A stretch of DNA of 64,000 bases from Mesorhabditis belari (GCA_958450365.1 CAUEEP010000927.1:496001-560000), one strand, 5' to 3'. Counted from the first letter of the stretch, positions 13,301-24,340 are shown. Notes: generated by a model from the letters alone, not told the origin. Numbers and translations: made by a program.

Positions 13301-14725
13301 GAAATCAACCGTAGTTTAATTGGTGCATTTGTTGGCTTGAAACGGCAGACGAAAAGGAACAAAAACACTTATGCATCAACCTATTATTTAGAGATTTAGC
13401 TAAATCAATCAGGATAAATGAATCCAATCTTTTTTTGGTGTTGTTATTTAGTTGTTTAGTCAACTACAAGGCGCGTCAAAAGGACAGTTTTAGAGATTTG
13501 TAGGACAATCGACTGTCGACTATAGCAGAACTTTATCTAACCGAATCGAATTTTGGTCCCTGCCAGTTTTGTCACCTTCCAAGGCTCAAAAACTGAATTT
13601 TTTCTCAGCTTAATGAAGAATATCATAGAAAATAGTAGAGTTTTTAAATTATCTAGTAGATTGCTTCTTCTACAATCATGAGATCTAGAAAATTTCGTAT
13701 TCTATTTGTGTTCTGAATTTTCAAAATTTTACTTTACTAAAATGGCTATTAAAATAATCTTTTTTTTGATGCTAGTCCCTTAGAAAACACACAGAAATTT
13801 AGAAATACATAGAAATGCATAGAAATGCATAGAAATTGCTATTTATTTCCTATTTAGCTTATTTAAAAAAATGAGGACAATATTTAGCATTAGTCTAAAG
13901 ATCCAAAATTTCTAAAGTCCAAAAAAATTCTTATACTTGAAATCTCGCAAATCGTCCGCGATCCTTATTTATAAATTTGTTACTAGTACAAGATTGAATT
14001 CTTCTAGAAACATTTTATTTTACGCTTTTTATACGTTTTTATTCAATATTCATAAAATAAACTTTAAAAAACTCAAAGTTGATTGGTGTTTACCTTAAAA
14101 TAAACCTACCGTAAATACTGTAATAGTACCCCCTCGTACAGTCGCGTGGTCGCAAAAGTTTTTTAGTATTTCATTTTTTTCAAAGCTCACGTACTTTCAA
14201 AAAATGCGTCTTTGTTATCAAAAAATAGCTGAAATTCAGGGCTATTTTTTGATATCTAAACGAGCATTGTAGCATAAACCAGTGTCGAGAAAAATGCGTT
14301 TAAAGTTAGACTACGCAACGCTCCGCACCGTCATTATGGGGGTGGGGTACTATTACAGTATTTATGATAGTAATTGAGGTGACAGAACTTTTGACGCACC
14401 CTATAAAGCCAATCGGTTCAGGCGCCAATCAGTCGACCAGCCACTGCTCAATCCGTTCCATCCAACATTCTACCACAACAACCTGAGCCACAACTTGTGA
14501 ATAAAATGAGTGAGTTTTAATCTTACAGTTTTAATCTTACAAATATGATAGTTAGCGTGAAAGTGTGAAACTTGTAATTGATTTATTAAATGCTACTATT
14601 GATTGATAGGTACGAGTAACTTAATAGCAATCAATCATTTGTCAGATTATTCTTAAAGGATTACATAATCAGTTAATCAGTACAAATATAAATAACCTCT
14701 TCTTCCAGATCCATCCAACCGATGA
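4365..14725 (+). CDS. Chromo-barrel (Tudor-knot) protein with long low-complexity tail
   Basis: Twenty-three exons close in phase to 895 residues: 4365-4433, 5092-5172, 6314-6572, 7326-7406, 7536-7717, 7762-7949, 8007-8278, 8321-8458, 9515-9609, 9675-9734, 9776-9826, 9867-9950, 10040-10213, 10523-10586, 10686-10849, 11594-11641, 11694-11747, 11832-11984, 12024-12102, 12181-12336, 12645-12775, 14422-14509, 14709-14725. Residues 1-55 form a chromo-barrel: EYEIDEVVKCRSQGQFYDAK, then YKVHFVGWNSRHDKWVEA, with the aromatic/GWNxRxDxW signature shared by MRG15/MSL3 and ARID4. Such domains bind methyl-lysine or nucleic acid in chromatin complexes. The rest is Ser/acidic, then Pro/Gln/Met-rich, with no MRG or ARID domain seen. 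TTTTTAG just before the ATG (4355-4361) is a candidate trans-splice site. The last, six-residue exon is the weakest. Nuclear role inferred. Confidence 0.8.
4446..5560. repeat. Tandem intron duplication around exon 2 of the chromo-barrel gene
   Basis: Block A (4446-4601) recurs at about 4856-5022, and block B (about 4613-4859) recurs at about 5317-5560, each with only a few changes. The order is A-B-A'-exon 2-B'. A' and B' flank exon 2 (5092-5172), whereas A and B are joined directly, so the first unit lacks the exon. Confidence 0.85.
5575..5655. repeat. Short inverted repeat (hairpin) in intron
   Basis: TTTTGACTGATTCTTAAGCT followed within about 20 nt by its reverse complement. Lies in intron 2 of the chromo-barrel gene. 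Nothing else is recognised in 5655-6300. Confidence 0.6.
6655..6965 (+). mobile_element. Truncated copy of the ~520-bp mariner-type MITE
   Basis: Starts with CTGTCCAGAAA and shares long tracts (AACAACAAATGCACCAATT, GATAAAAGATAGAGCACAAA) with the full copies at 8934-9457 and 59826-60344. The right-hand terminal inverted repeat is missing. Lies in intron 3 of the chromo-barrel gene. Confidence 0.75.
8560..8700 (+). repeat. Degenerate minisatellite, AGGAACCAAATCT units
   Basis: About six to seven copies of a 19-24 nt unit built on GGAACCAAATCTxTAGAGA. It lies just after the exon that ends at 8458, inside intron 8. A related GGAAC(T/C)AAATA array is at about 55800-56030. Confidence 0.75.
8934..9457 (+). 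mobile_element. Full-length ~524-bp MITE, TIR TATTCGGCTGTCCAGAAAG
   Basis: The terminal inverted repeats are TATTCGGCTGTCCAGAAAG at the left and its near-complement at 9439-9457. The interior matches the copies at 6655, 12863 (opposite orientation) and 59826. No transposase frame. It sits in intron 8 of the chromo-barrel gene. Family placement as a mariner-derived nonautonomous element rests on the sister copies whose ends read TTAGGTTG. Confidence 0.8.
10858..10950 (+). repeat. Possible pogo-type element fragment
   Basis: The stretch around AGTCGAACTTCGATACAAC, with GAAGAGTTCGTTATGTTGAA after it, resembles the ends of pogo/Tc1-type short elements such as that at 18317-18459. No matching right end was found. 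The remainder of this intron, to 11590, shows nothing recognisable. Confidence 0.35.
12863..13383 (-). mobile_element. ~521-bp mariner-type MITE, TIR TTAGGTTGATGCATAAGTG
   Basis: The ends are TTAGGTTGATGCATAAGTGT and its complement at 13363-13383. TTAGGTTG is the classic outer sequence of many mariner elements. The interior is a reverse-orientation relative of the copies at 8934 and 59826 (GAATTTGCTTGAAAGTG tract, AGATAAAAGATAGAG tract). It has no transposase. Located in intron 21 of the chromo-barrel gene. Confidence 0.85.
14107..14368. mobile_element. MITE with ACTGTAATAGTACCCC ends
   Basis: Left end TACCGTAAATACTGTAATAG; right end GGGGTACTATTACAGTATTT. It contains an internal palindrome (AAATAGCTGAAATTCAGGGC with its complement). 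A longer relative is at 41175-41555. It lies in intron 21 of the chromo-barrel gene. Confidence 0.8.
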
Positions 14726-14739
14726 GCCCAACCGATGAG

Positions 14740-16120
14740 CCTTCTTTTTCGTAAACTAGTTCTGGTCTTGGAAGAGGGAGAAGATGGAGATCTTCTCCCT
14801 CCTCTCCCTCTTCCCCCTCTTCTCCAGAGATCCCTTCGCCTTTTTATCTCATTCACACACACTGATTCGTCAGGCTTTTTTGTAAATTGTTTAATTTATT
14901 TGTCATTAATTTTATTTGCATTCATTATTTTCACTTTCGGTTGTTTTTATCTTTTTTTTTTGGCGGAGAAATCTTTTATTTTCTAATTTTTCCGGTGCCC
15001 AGATGAATTGATTGAAAGGGAAAGGTTTAAAAGTCTATGGAAAATAGATTATTGATGGAAAATAGATTATCTATGGAATAGATTATCTATGGAAAATAGA
15101 TTTCCGGTGCCCAGATGAAAGGGAAAGGTTTAAAAGTCAGAAATCTAAATGAAAATTTCTATATCTAACTGTATTTTTCGATTTTTAAATCTTTCTCCAC
15201 ATTCTAAAGCTGCTTTGTAGGCTTGTTTTTTGGAGTGTACTTTGTGCTCAACAGTAAACCATTATTTCTGGCGCTTATCTATGGAAAATAGATTTGATAA
15301 AGGAATTAAATCATTGCACCAGACGGAGTGTGTTTCCATTTCTTGAGCACAAAGTCTACCCTGAAAGTCTACTGTTTTGGACAGCGCTCTTGAAGGGAAA
15401 TTCAAGGGAAAGCTGATTCTATCAGATTGAAATTCATTTTCATTTGTAAAAGCAATTCAGCTATTCCTTTTGATTTCCCTAGAAGAATTCCACTTTAAAA
15501 TTTGTCTATTTGGTGATCTCAGACCGGAAACTTTGGTTTTACCGAGTTTTTTGATGCTTTTTTTCGATTTTACCCCAAAGGTTCCCAGCTTTTTATCGTC
15601 AAATATTACTTAGTGTCATTTTCTAATAATAAAATATTCAGCTTTAAGCTAATAGCTGAATATTTAAATGTCTTGTAGTCTTTGTAGCCTTAGCAGCATG
15701 TAAACTCGTTTCTTTTTCTTCTTTTAAGATTAAATTCGAATTCTCTGTATTATTTTGGGTCTAGTACTGAAAGATGAATGATGTCAAGGCATAGAAATTT
15801 TATTTATCTCATTATTTCAGAAACTTTCGCTCGACAATTCGTAAAACAATTTCTTTATTTGTATTTTTTCGGAAAGTTTGCTTTGTCGCGATAAACTTTT
15901 TTCGATAATATAATATTTTTATTTTGATTGGAATGGTTTAGTGAAGTTCGTCCATTTCAAAATTCAATCATTGGATCAAATTACAAAATGCATAGCATAA
16001 ACAAAAAAAAGGAAATGTTTGAAATAAAAAAAAGGTTCCACATACTAAAGTGAATCAAAAGCTATTGATTCTACAAAAGATTCTGCATCTTTCTACTTGA
16101 TTTTCAATCAATTTTTAAGC
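14740..16120. other. Intergenic, with small palindromes and near-repeats
   Basis: A GGAGAAGATGGAGATCTTCTCC palindrome-like segment is at about 14773-14800. A short repeat of TATGGAAAATAGATTAT recurs at 15038-15110 and again near 15280, and CCGGTGCCCAGATGAA occurs twice (14992, 15103). No exon recognised. The promoter of the collagen-olfactomedin gene should be in the last part. Confidence 0.55.
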
Positions 16121-16123
16121 TCA

Positions 16124-19100
16124 ATGGTGACAATTTCAAAAGAAGAGTGCCATTTCGTGTTATGGTGTCACTTTTGTTTGGCTTTAATCTCTCTTGCTGC
16201 TTTTGGACATATTCACTATCGAATTCATTCATTAAGAGAACAATGTGAAGTCGAGTGAGCTTTAAGAACACAAGTCTAACAATTTTTTGGTCTTAGTTTA
16301 TCCGATAAATATATCTATGTGACTCAAAAAAGGATTCGACGAGAGACGAAAATTCAACGATCGACAAATCGAAGCGAGAATCCGATGCATTTATGGTTGA
16401 CTTCATTGTCGAGAGTCAAGGTTAGCTAAAAAACCTGTTAGCTAAAAGCTGTTAGCTAAAAGCTGTTAGCTAAAAGCTGATAGTCAATCTTTTTCATAAA
16501 GCTTTAGGTGAATGAGTTGTTGGATAAATGCATCGGCTTGCACGAATATTGTACAGATGAAGCGAATACTGAACGTGGGAAGACTGGACAATCTGGACCA
16601 CCAGGGCCACAGGGGTGGGAAAACAAGAATAGAACTAGGCACTGTCTGTTCTAGGTAACAGGCAAGAATAGAACTAGGCACTGTCTAATAGACAGTACCT
16701 AGTTCAGTGACAGAGCTTAATACCTAGCCATACTGTTTTCAGAAAACCTGGACCTCCAGGAGTTGCAGGAAGGGCCGGTCTCTCTGGAATCCCTGGACAT
16801 TATGGACCAATAGGTAAATACATTTCTAAAATTCTCAAGCTTTTTGTCATGCAATGATATTTTAGGTCCACCGGGATCTCCTGGAAGAGATGCTCAATGT
16901 AATGATTGTCCTGTGGATGAGAGACTTCTACTTGAGAGAACACTGCAATGTCCTACTGTATGTTTCATTAAATAACTGCTTTGATAGGCAACAGTTTTCC
17001 AAATTTATCTAAATGTCTTCCCTTTCAGTTCACCAATATGGATTGTCCAGTTCCGTCATCGGATCCAGAGCCAGTAATTCCAAAAGGACTTCAACGACTT
17101 CTCCCTGTGGCTGTTCAACAGGTTTTAATCAACTGGTTCAACAGGTTCTGCATAAAATCTATTTAGCTACTTTCTAATAACTCAATGGAATTGGAGATGT
17201 GTTTGAAGGTGAATTTTAAGATTTGCATAGTGCTAAAAGGTGTTTAGGTTTGCATGAAAGCGAATGAAACCGACTATGATCTTTTGGAGGAGCCAGCGCC
17301 AACAGAGATCGCTTATATCCATGGCGCTACAGCACGTAAGCATAACTTTAAGAATTAACTTCAGCTAAATTTTCTTTTAGATTGTAAATTGCAATCAGTC
17401 GGAAAGTCAGTTTTTCACTCGCACTCTACCACGTATTATGGTAGTTGGATGAGAGATGCTTACCCTAGAAGTGGAGATGTTTGTTTTTAATCTTATAATA
17501 ATTAATTTAAATATGATCAGGATATGATGAAGCGTTTCCTCGTCAATCACTTCCAAGGCGATGAAATTGTTGAATACCCGACGGAAGCAGAAATGCGAAG
17601 AGAAAGGCCAAAGAGAATGTCAGCTACAGTTTAATATACCGTTTTTTCTCTAATAGTAATGCACCCTGAGCGTCGCCTAAATTCCTCGAAATCTCGAGAA
17701 CCGCTTATCAGAACCTATCGATGTGGGGTCGGAAAATGTAGCTGACGATGAGATCTAGTGGGGGATTAGAGTGTTGAGCTTTTCCGAAAACTTCGAAACG
17801 GTAAAATAGGCATCAACTCGGCTCGCCGGGGTGCACTGCTATTAGAGAAAATACGGCAACCTTACAACAACTATAAGTCTTTTTCCATAATATCTATAAC
17901 ATTTCCATATCTTTATTATTAGAGAGAATACAGTATAATTCTAATAGATATTATAAAATCCTAGTTACAATTATCCTGCCAATAAAGCTGCTTTTTATAT
18001 ACCGTATTTTCTCTAATAGTAGTGCACCCAAAGCTTCGCCTAAATTTCTCGAAATCTCGAGAACCGCTTATCAGAACTTATTGATGTGGGGTCGGAAAAT
18101 GTAGCTGACGATGAGATCTTGACGATGATTAGAGTCTTGAGCTTCTGCAAAAGCTTGGAAACCGTAAAATCGTCACCAACTCGGCTCGCCGGGGTGCACT
18201 ACTATTAGAGAAAATATCTTCCCTCTTCTAAACCAGAAAAGTCTATCATTCTTTATTAAATTTTTCAACTAAATCTAATCAAATTCAAAATGGGACGTAA
18301 TCGCTAGCAAAAACTACAGTCGAACCTCGATAGTGAACACCTCGTTAGTGAACGATAGTAACCGGATTTTTTAGGATTCGTCTGAGTCTGAGTAATCAAA
18401 CCTCAATAGTAAACGGTTTTTTAGGATCCATTCCATAGTTCACTAACGAGATTCGACTGTTTGTCTTGCACTTTAAGCCAAACTAGGAAACAAGCTTAAT
18501 TCCCTGTAATCCACTCAACCTAATCTAGCCATCAACTTCCACACATTTACGATGGAACAAATCATGTAATGTTCAATGGTTCTTTCTATTTCCATCGAGC
18601 CGGAACACCGAAAATTGGGAAATATGAGTTATCAACGCAAAAATATGATGAACTCGTGATTGAAGGTGCAACACATAAAGGAGATAAGGTAAATGTAGAA
18701 ATTGAGTAATAAAATGATTACAGTAATCCATAATCGACTTGCAGTACCTCTTCAACGCTTCACTCGCTTATTTCGACTTGGCTATCGATGAGAACGCTCT
18801 CTGGGTTCTCTATCACTATGAAACAGAACCATTTCTTTCAGTTGCAAAAGTAAAGTTACTTTTTTTATTGTTAGATTCAAAGAACAGGTTGATATTGGAA
18901 ATTTGACTGTTTACGAGACCCACAATCTCACCTTGGTCAATCACACGAATTTGGCGAATGGTTTTGTCGTCTGCGGGGTTCTTTATCTCGTGAGTTTTTG
19001 CCAGAGTTTATAGATTTGGTCTTTTAAAAGAGTAATAATAGTTCAAAGAACATTATTGTCAGGAAATTTTTAAATTTTATAGCCTTAAAAGTCTGTGTTC

Positions 19101-19805
19101 ATTGGTGGTCATTTACCGATCACAAAGCATATTCAAATCAAGTTTGTTTTAGGTGGAAAGCTCATGGGATCAAGCTTCGTATATCTCGACGGCTTACGAT
19201 TTCTATCGTTTACAATATTCAAAGCCAAACATTAAATGGGTGAGTTAGAAGTGAAGTCTTGAGAAGTTAGGTATATGGGAACTGATAGCTGCAATGCAAA
19301 AAGTATTTCGCTGTCCAGAAACTCTGTTCTGTTCATGCTGTGTTCGTTCTGTGTTCATTCGTTCTGTGTTCGTTCGTTTTGTTTTCGTTCGTTCGTTCTG
19401 TGTTTGTTCGTTCTATGTTCATTCGTTCTGTGTTCCTTCATTCTGTGTTCATTCGTTCTGTGTTCATTCGTTCTGTGTTCATTTGTTCTGTTTTCGTTCG
19501 TTCTGTGTTCGTTCGCTCTTTGTTCAGTCGTTCCGTGTTCATTCGTTCTGTGTTCATTCGTTCTGTGGTCATTCGTTCTGTGTAACTAGAATTATTAAAA
19601 AAGTACTCAATCACTGAGTGATTCCCGGTACAAATCTTGCATTATATCAAGCAGTTTCCATATTTGTATCTGCATCTCCTTTTAGGTGAATCTGTATGGA
19701 AATGCGAACATGATCTCCTATAATCCGTACGATAAACGACTCTATACTTACGATCATGGTTATCTCCTCACAATGCCTGCTCATTTACGATGGTTATCGA
19801 AATGA
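16124..19805 (+). CDS. Type II membrane collagen-olfactomedin protein (UNC-122/gliomedin type)
   Basis: Fourteen exons close in phase to 491 residues: 16124-16254, 16297-16420, 16508-16614, 16743-16813, 16866-16957, 17029-17121, 17248-17335, 17381-17478, 17521-17618, 18529-18688, 18745-18849, 18888-18989, 19153-19239, 19686-19805. Order: short cytoplasmic start, signal anchor at about residues 10-34 (ECHFVLWCHFCLALISLAAF), linker, 15 uninterrupted Gly-X-Y triplets (about 109-153, GQSGPPGPQGKPGPPG), spacer, and a full olfactomedin domain from about 237 to the end (GKSVFHSHSTTYYGSWMRDA, DGTNHVMFNGSFYFHRAGTP, YDHGYLLTMP). Proteins of this layout act at the cell surface: UNC-122 in neuromuscular signalling and coelomocytes, gliomedin in node assembly. 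Intron 9 uses an ATG TCAGC donor (AT|GTCAGC) and holds three MITEs; intron 13 holds a minisatellite. Confidence 0.93.
17637..17857 (+). mobile_element. ~220-bp MITE, TIR CCGTATTTTCTCTAATAGTAG (copy 1)
   Basis: The ends read CCGTTTTTTCTCTAATAGTA and CTGCTATTAGAGAAAATACG. The interior includes CCTATCGATGTGGGGTCGGA and AACTCGGCTCGCCGGGGTGC. Closely related copies are at 18000-18217 and 40530-40749. Lies in intron 9 of the collagen-olfactomedin gene. Confidence 0.88.
18000..18217 (+). mobile_element. ~218-bp MITE of the same family (copy 2)
   Basis: Same ends and interior as the copy at 17637-17857, in the same orientation and 140 bp away in the same intron. The right terminus has decayed (AAAATATCTT in place of AAAATACGGT). 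Confidence 0.88.
18317..18459. mobile_element. ~143-bp MITE, TIR CAGTCGAACCTCGATAGTGAA
   Basis: Begins CAGTCGAACCTCGATAGTGA and ends CACTAACGAGATTCGACTG. A TA precedes the left end; the right flank is TT, so a clean TA target duplication is not kept. CAGTCGAACCTCG is typical of pogo/Tc1-like ends. It is the third element in the same intron. Confidence 0.7.
19330..19583 (+). repeat. 15-bp minisatellite TTCATTCGTTCTGTG in an intron
   Basis: About 15-17 imperfect copies of TTCATTCGTTCTGTG, with TTCG and TTTG variants. The unit is a multiple of three and carries no stop, so all three plus-strand frames stay open over 80-107 codons. It lies in intron 13 of the collagen-olfactomedin gene and is not thought to be translated. 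Confidence 0.88.
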
Positions 19806-20134
19806 AATGAAAGAATTACTTTTTGCTATAAATTTTTGAGAAAAAATTTGAGACAAACATTTTATTGTCACACTCGATTTCTGACACACAAAATACCCGT
19901 AGATTACAATGGGGAAAAGAGGCTATAAACAAAGAAATTTCAAGAAAAATTATACTATAAAGAGGTAAAAACGTAAACCACATGTAGCTGGTTCAGTAAA
20001 ATAAGCTTTACAACAAAAATTCTATTACTTTTTTTGATAAGAAAACTGTTAAAGTTACAACCACCCAAGCACCAGCCACTGATTATTTACGTTTTTAGCT
20101 TTGCTATTAAAACTGTGAACTGTTTCAAAGCTGA

Positions 20135-21470
20135 TCACTCAACTACAGTTATTGTTTCATCTGTGCTTGTTGAAGTGTTATCGTTGAAACTTGTCGTTGT
20201 CTCATCCATTCCATTTGTTCTTTCTTCAGATGTCTCAATGATTGGTGAGTGAAGACTTTTGCATTCCTAAAAGTTCAGTTAAATCTTTAACAGAGAGATC
20301 TTTTAACAGAGAGATCTAACAGAGAGATTCTTGAAGAATTCATTGTCATCTGTCTTGAATCTGTCATCTGTCATTTTTATTTGAAACAACCTTGAGTACT
20401 GTGCACGGATTGATCGGTTTGAACTCGGTGGCGCCCATTTCATGAAAAATAATCTCCAAAGTATTTGTCCGCGTAAATAAAAGGCATCGACGACGATACT
20501 AAAGACAACTTTTCTGGATAAATTTGTCTAGCAAAAACTGAACTGAAAATCTTTCCTTACCTGATAATGTCGATTACACTCATGTCTCAATTGATGAGCC
20601 AATTTTCTACGGCTTGACACCTAAATTGGTTCAATTCGGTAAAGATAAAGATCGGTAAAGTAAAGAGGTAAAGTAAAGATGGCACCTGTTTAAAGAAATG
20701 CCCGTAAACGGTTTTCAAAACGATTTGACACGCCTCACATCGTTCACTCGGCGTCAACGAGTCGGCTTCTTGTGAGCTCTAAAGTGAGGCTATAATTGAA
20801 GGATTTTAAACTAGTATTGCCATTGACTAACATTAAATCTTGATAAGGGGGCTTTTAAAAACTTTTGGATCAACGAAATTTAGAAAAGAGTTCAGAAAAT
20901 TACCGAAGATTGGCTTACAACAGTCGACACAGCTAGTAGAAAGGTACAGAAAATTGGGAAGAAATTTCCGGGAATCGATTTCATAGAGATTTTCCCTGGG
21001 TGTGTGCCTTGCTTTGATGATTGAAAATTGGGGAGAAAAGAGAGGGGAAGATCAGTTCAGTACGGGGGGGGAGGAAGAAGAGAGGAAGAAGAGAGGAAGA
21101 AGAGATCCACTCACAGTCCAATCTCTCGTCATTTTCATTTTTTTTCCATTAGAAAAAGTAAAAGGAAAACTTTTGTAAGAGGATTTAGCAAGTTCAAGGT
21201 CAAGTAACTGGAATTTGAAGGACAACAATAACAAGCTTACAGTAGTAAAGATGCTAGATGATAATGATGTTAAAGATGCTAAAGATTACAGTAGTAAACT
21301 TATCGATTGACCATGTTCTTATGAACATTTTGCTGTAAATTGAGCTAGCTACTAATACAATTAACTCAATACTTATGCTTAGATCAACTTTAGATCAAGT
21401 TATGTATTGAAATGATCCCCACCAACAGTAACAAAACGCCGGTGACAAGAATGGCCCATTGTGGGCGCAT
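20135..21470 (-). CDS. Secreted saposin-B domain protein with Ser/Thr-rich tail
   Basis: Five minus-strand exons (21423-21470, 20686-20778, 20561-20620, 20391-20498, 20135-20266) close in phase to 146 residues. Exon 1 gives a signal peptide, MRPQWAILVTGVLLLL. The mature part has the six cysteines of a saposin-B fold in the usual order: RCEACQIVLKTVYGHFF, then HEC, RRRC, INPC and KEC. A tail of about 35 residues follows, rich in Thr, Ser, Asp and Glu (DETTTSFNDNTSTSTDETI). Saposin-like proteins bind lipids; in nematodes many (SPP, caenopores) are gut or defence proteins that perturb membranes, but others are lipid carriers. The acidic O-glycosylatable tail and the charged domain do not suggest a pore former. 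Specific role unknown. The ATG follows a TTTTCAG, suitable for trans-splicing. Confidence 0.85.
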
Positions 21471-21489
21471 GAAATGAAGTGATTACCTG

Positions 21490-24340
21490 AAAAGAGAATG
21501 ATACATTGACTCAAAAACGATCAATAAAGAGAATGACGTAAAAAAAAGAGATGCTTTGTTCTCAATGTGATTCTTGAGAGTTGAGATTATGATGAAGATG
21601 AAAAAAAAAGAATGAAAAGAGAAAGGACTCTCAAGTCTTCTCTTTATTCGCTTTTTCTTTCCCCGTTCCTTGCACTTCCAGAGTGATTGCACAAATAGCT
21701 TGTGGGCAACTGAACGAATGGATCTCTTCAAACTGAAGGTTCCTGATTTCTTCAGAAGTGGCAGCTTCTTCTATGATCAGTAATGTTTCTAGAAATAAGT
21801 TTAAGCACGATAAGCTGACTCAGACGACTGAGAAAAACGTACAGACGGACAGACACTGCTATTTTATAAATAGTAAACCTTGAAGCTTATCATTGTGAAG
21901 AATTAAAGATTATGATTCTTATTCAATTCCATTTTTAAGCTCTTTTATTTGGCAAACTTTTCTTATCAAACTACGATCATTTCCTCTTTTTTCTCAACTT
22001 ATCCTTTTGGGGTACAGCTACAGTTTCATTGAGAGAAGAGATACTCGGAAAGTTGACCGAAAACTCAAAGATTCTTTCAATTATTCGCTCTTTTTCACCA
22101 TTTCCATCACTTTTTGACCATAATTTTTATCGAATTTTTCGGGTATCGAAAAGTGATGTCAATTGAAAGAAAGAAAATATCAAAAAAAGGAAAAAAAAGG
22201 ATTGGTGAATTGCCCAAAGAGTCTTGCAAAAACCGTGTGGATCGAGCCATAAATTTTGATTGAATTTTTGAAGTTTCATTTGAAAAAGAAGTCAATTTTA
22301 TATTGTTTAAAGAAATTAAAAAGTTAAGAGCAAAAATAAAAGGTACTTTTTAGAAGATTTGAGGTCAAAAAAATTGCCAAAAAATGTTAGAGAAACAGAA
22401 TGATTGAGAGTTGAGAGAGGAAAACTATCTCACTTTCATTTTTTTTTGACATTGGTATTAAGCACAAGTTTCTCATTGGTTGATGAGAATGAGAGAAAGG
22501 AAAGGAAGGAAAGGAAAGAGAGAGAAGGAAGGGAAAGGAAAGGAAGGAAAGGAAAGAGGAAAGGAAAGGGAAAGGAAAGGAAAAGGAAAGGGAAAGGAAA
22601 GGAAAGGAAAGAAAAGAAAAGAGAAAGAAAGAAAAGGAAAGTCAGATCAAAACTTGCAAAAATTCGATAGAAAGAACTGTTTTGTGTTGTCTTCAAGGTT
22701 TGATGAACAGTTTAATAGAACTTTATTTACGTATTAGTCCATGAATAAGTTGGGTTCGGTTGCACCAAACTATTCAGCAATTTAGCATTTAGCAGTTGAT
22801 AAAACCGGGCTCTGAACTATGACAGGCCTGATCAAACATTACTTCAACAAACAAGTTATTGTGTAGAACTTAGTTGGTACTTAGTTCTTGCCGTTGAACT
22901 GAAAAGTTTTAACTATCTTCAACTCTTCATTCAAATCAGAGATGATTCATTTCGACAAGCTGCTATGCTAAATATTGTTTTGTAAAAAACAATATTTAGC
23001 CATCGCCCACCTCAAATGTGGGCGAATTTGTATTTTTGGTTAAACCTTTCAAAATCCATCCCCACTTTTCCCACTTTAGCGACGTTTCAATTCTCTAGAG
23101 AGCAATCAGAAATAGCTTTTGATCATTGTGATAACTAATTTCAAATTTCAGTGGCTATAAAAGTCCTTATTGGCCAACTCTTGATCATTTTCAGGTTTTG
23201 AATTTTCATTTTTTAAAAGAACTTCATCTTTTTTCACTTTTCAAGATATAAAATCGTGAATATTTTTTCAATTTCGAAACGAATCAATTGAATTGAATTC
23301 GAATTCAATTCATCAACTCAATTCAATTCGAAACGAATCTCAATTTCTTTGTCTGCTGGCTTTGTTACCCATTTGCGACTCTCAAGTTAGTCTAAGATTC
23401 TTGAGGTTTTGAAATTCAATTTTATTTTTGTCTAGAGTGAATGTGTTTACTTTATTAACTAAAATTTGTGATGCCAGTTTCGATTTGTGAGGCTGTAAGT
23501 ACAGCTTGTGTAAGTACAGTTTGTCACAAGCTGTAAGTACAGCTTGTGAAAACCAAAACCCGATCTTCACACCTCGAGAGGAGAAACTTGAGTCGATTGT
23601 TTGAAACTCTGAAGAATCATTGTTTTAAGGCCTCAATGAGCAAGGTGAACAGTTGTTCATGATCCAATTTCTTATGTAAAACGACTTTTCTTATTGGGTT
23701 GGCAAAGAAGAGAAATTTTGGCGTTAAGTTTTAGTTAGTCCTCAGTGTTTCCACCAAAAGAGACAACAGACTTCCTTTATTTTAAAACACTTTCAATCAT
23801 TTTGCATACTTTCTTATTTCTTTATTAACCAGTTTTCCCAATCAGTGCAAATTTGGCAAATTAACATATTCAGTATGCTATGTTATTTGAATTCGATCAA
23901 TGCTCAACTTGAAGTCTCTTCAAGTCAAGCCCTAGACTACATAACAAAAGTATATAGTCATGGTCAATTCAATAAAATCTGTTTTCAGTCTCAAATTCAG
24001 CTCAGATTCAATAAAAGTACGAGATGTTGTCAACTTCTTCAAAATTTCTCTAAAAAATAAGCAACAGGTGTTATGATAGAGGGGTTCTCTGAAGAAAGAT
24101 TCACCTGGTTCACCAGAGAGATTCACCTCAGAAAAAGGAACGACGGAGTTCGGTCATTAATCGGATCTTCGAGATGAATGGCATGAGGAGTGAAGAGTGA
24201 AATGGAGAAAAGTTCAGAAGCGCTTTTTCTACTCTTTTTTGTTGCGGGTAAGTGATCAAAGATGGGATTTAAGGAGAGAGAAAAGGAAAAGGAAAGGAAA
24301 GGGAAGGGAAGAACTTCTTTGTCTCTTCACACTTCATAGA
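21490..24340. other. Intergenic, no supported gene
   Basis: Apart from a GGAAA-type microsatellite (22495-22645), there is a short GAATTCAATT palindromic patch (23282-23330) and three copies of GTAAGTACAG(C/T)TTGTG around 23495-23550. A start MEKSSEALFLLFFVAG with a donor at about 24247 looks like a signal-peptide exon, but I could not join it to a sensible second exon. Confidence 0.5.
22495..22645 (+). repeat. (GGAAA)n purine microsatellite
   Basis: About 150 bp of AAAGG/GAAAGG units. The long frames seen on both strands here are repeat artefacts. Confidence 0.9.

Noticed and set aside
19275..19617. Three overlapping plus-strand frames of 81-107 codons
   Set aside because: They are products of the 15-bp minisatellite inside an intron.
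22404..22737. Lys/Glu/Arg-rich and Phe/Leu/Ser-rich frames on both strands
   Set aside because: They are created by the GGAAA microsatellite.
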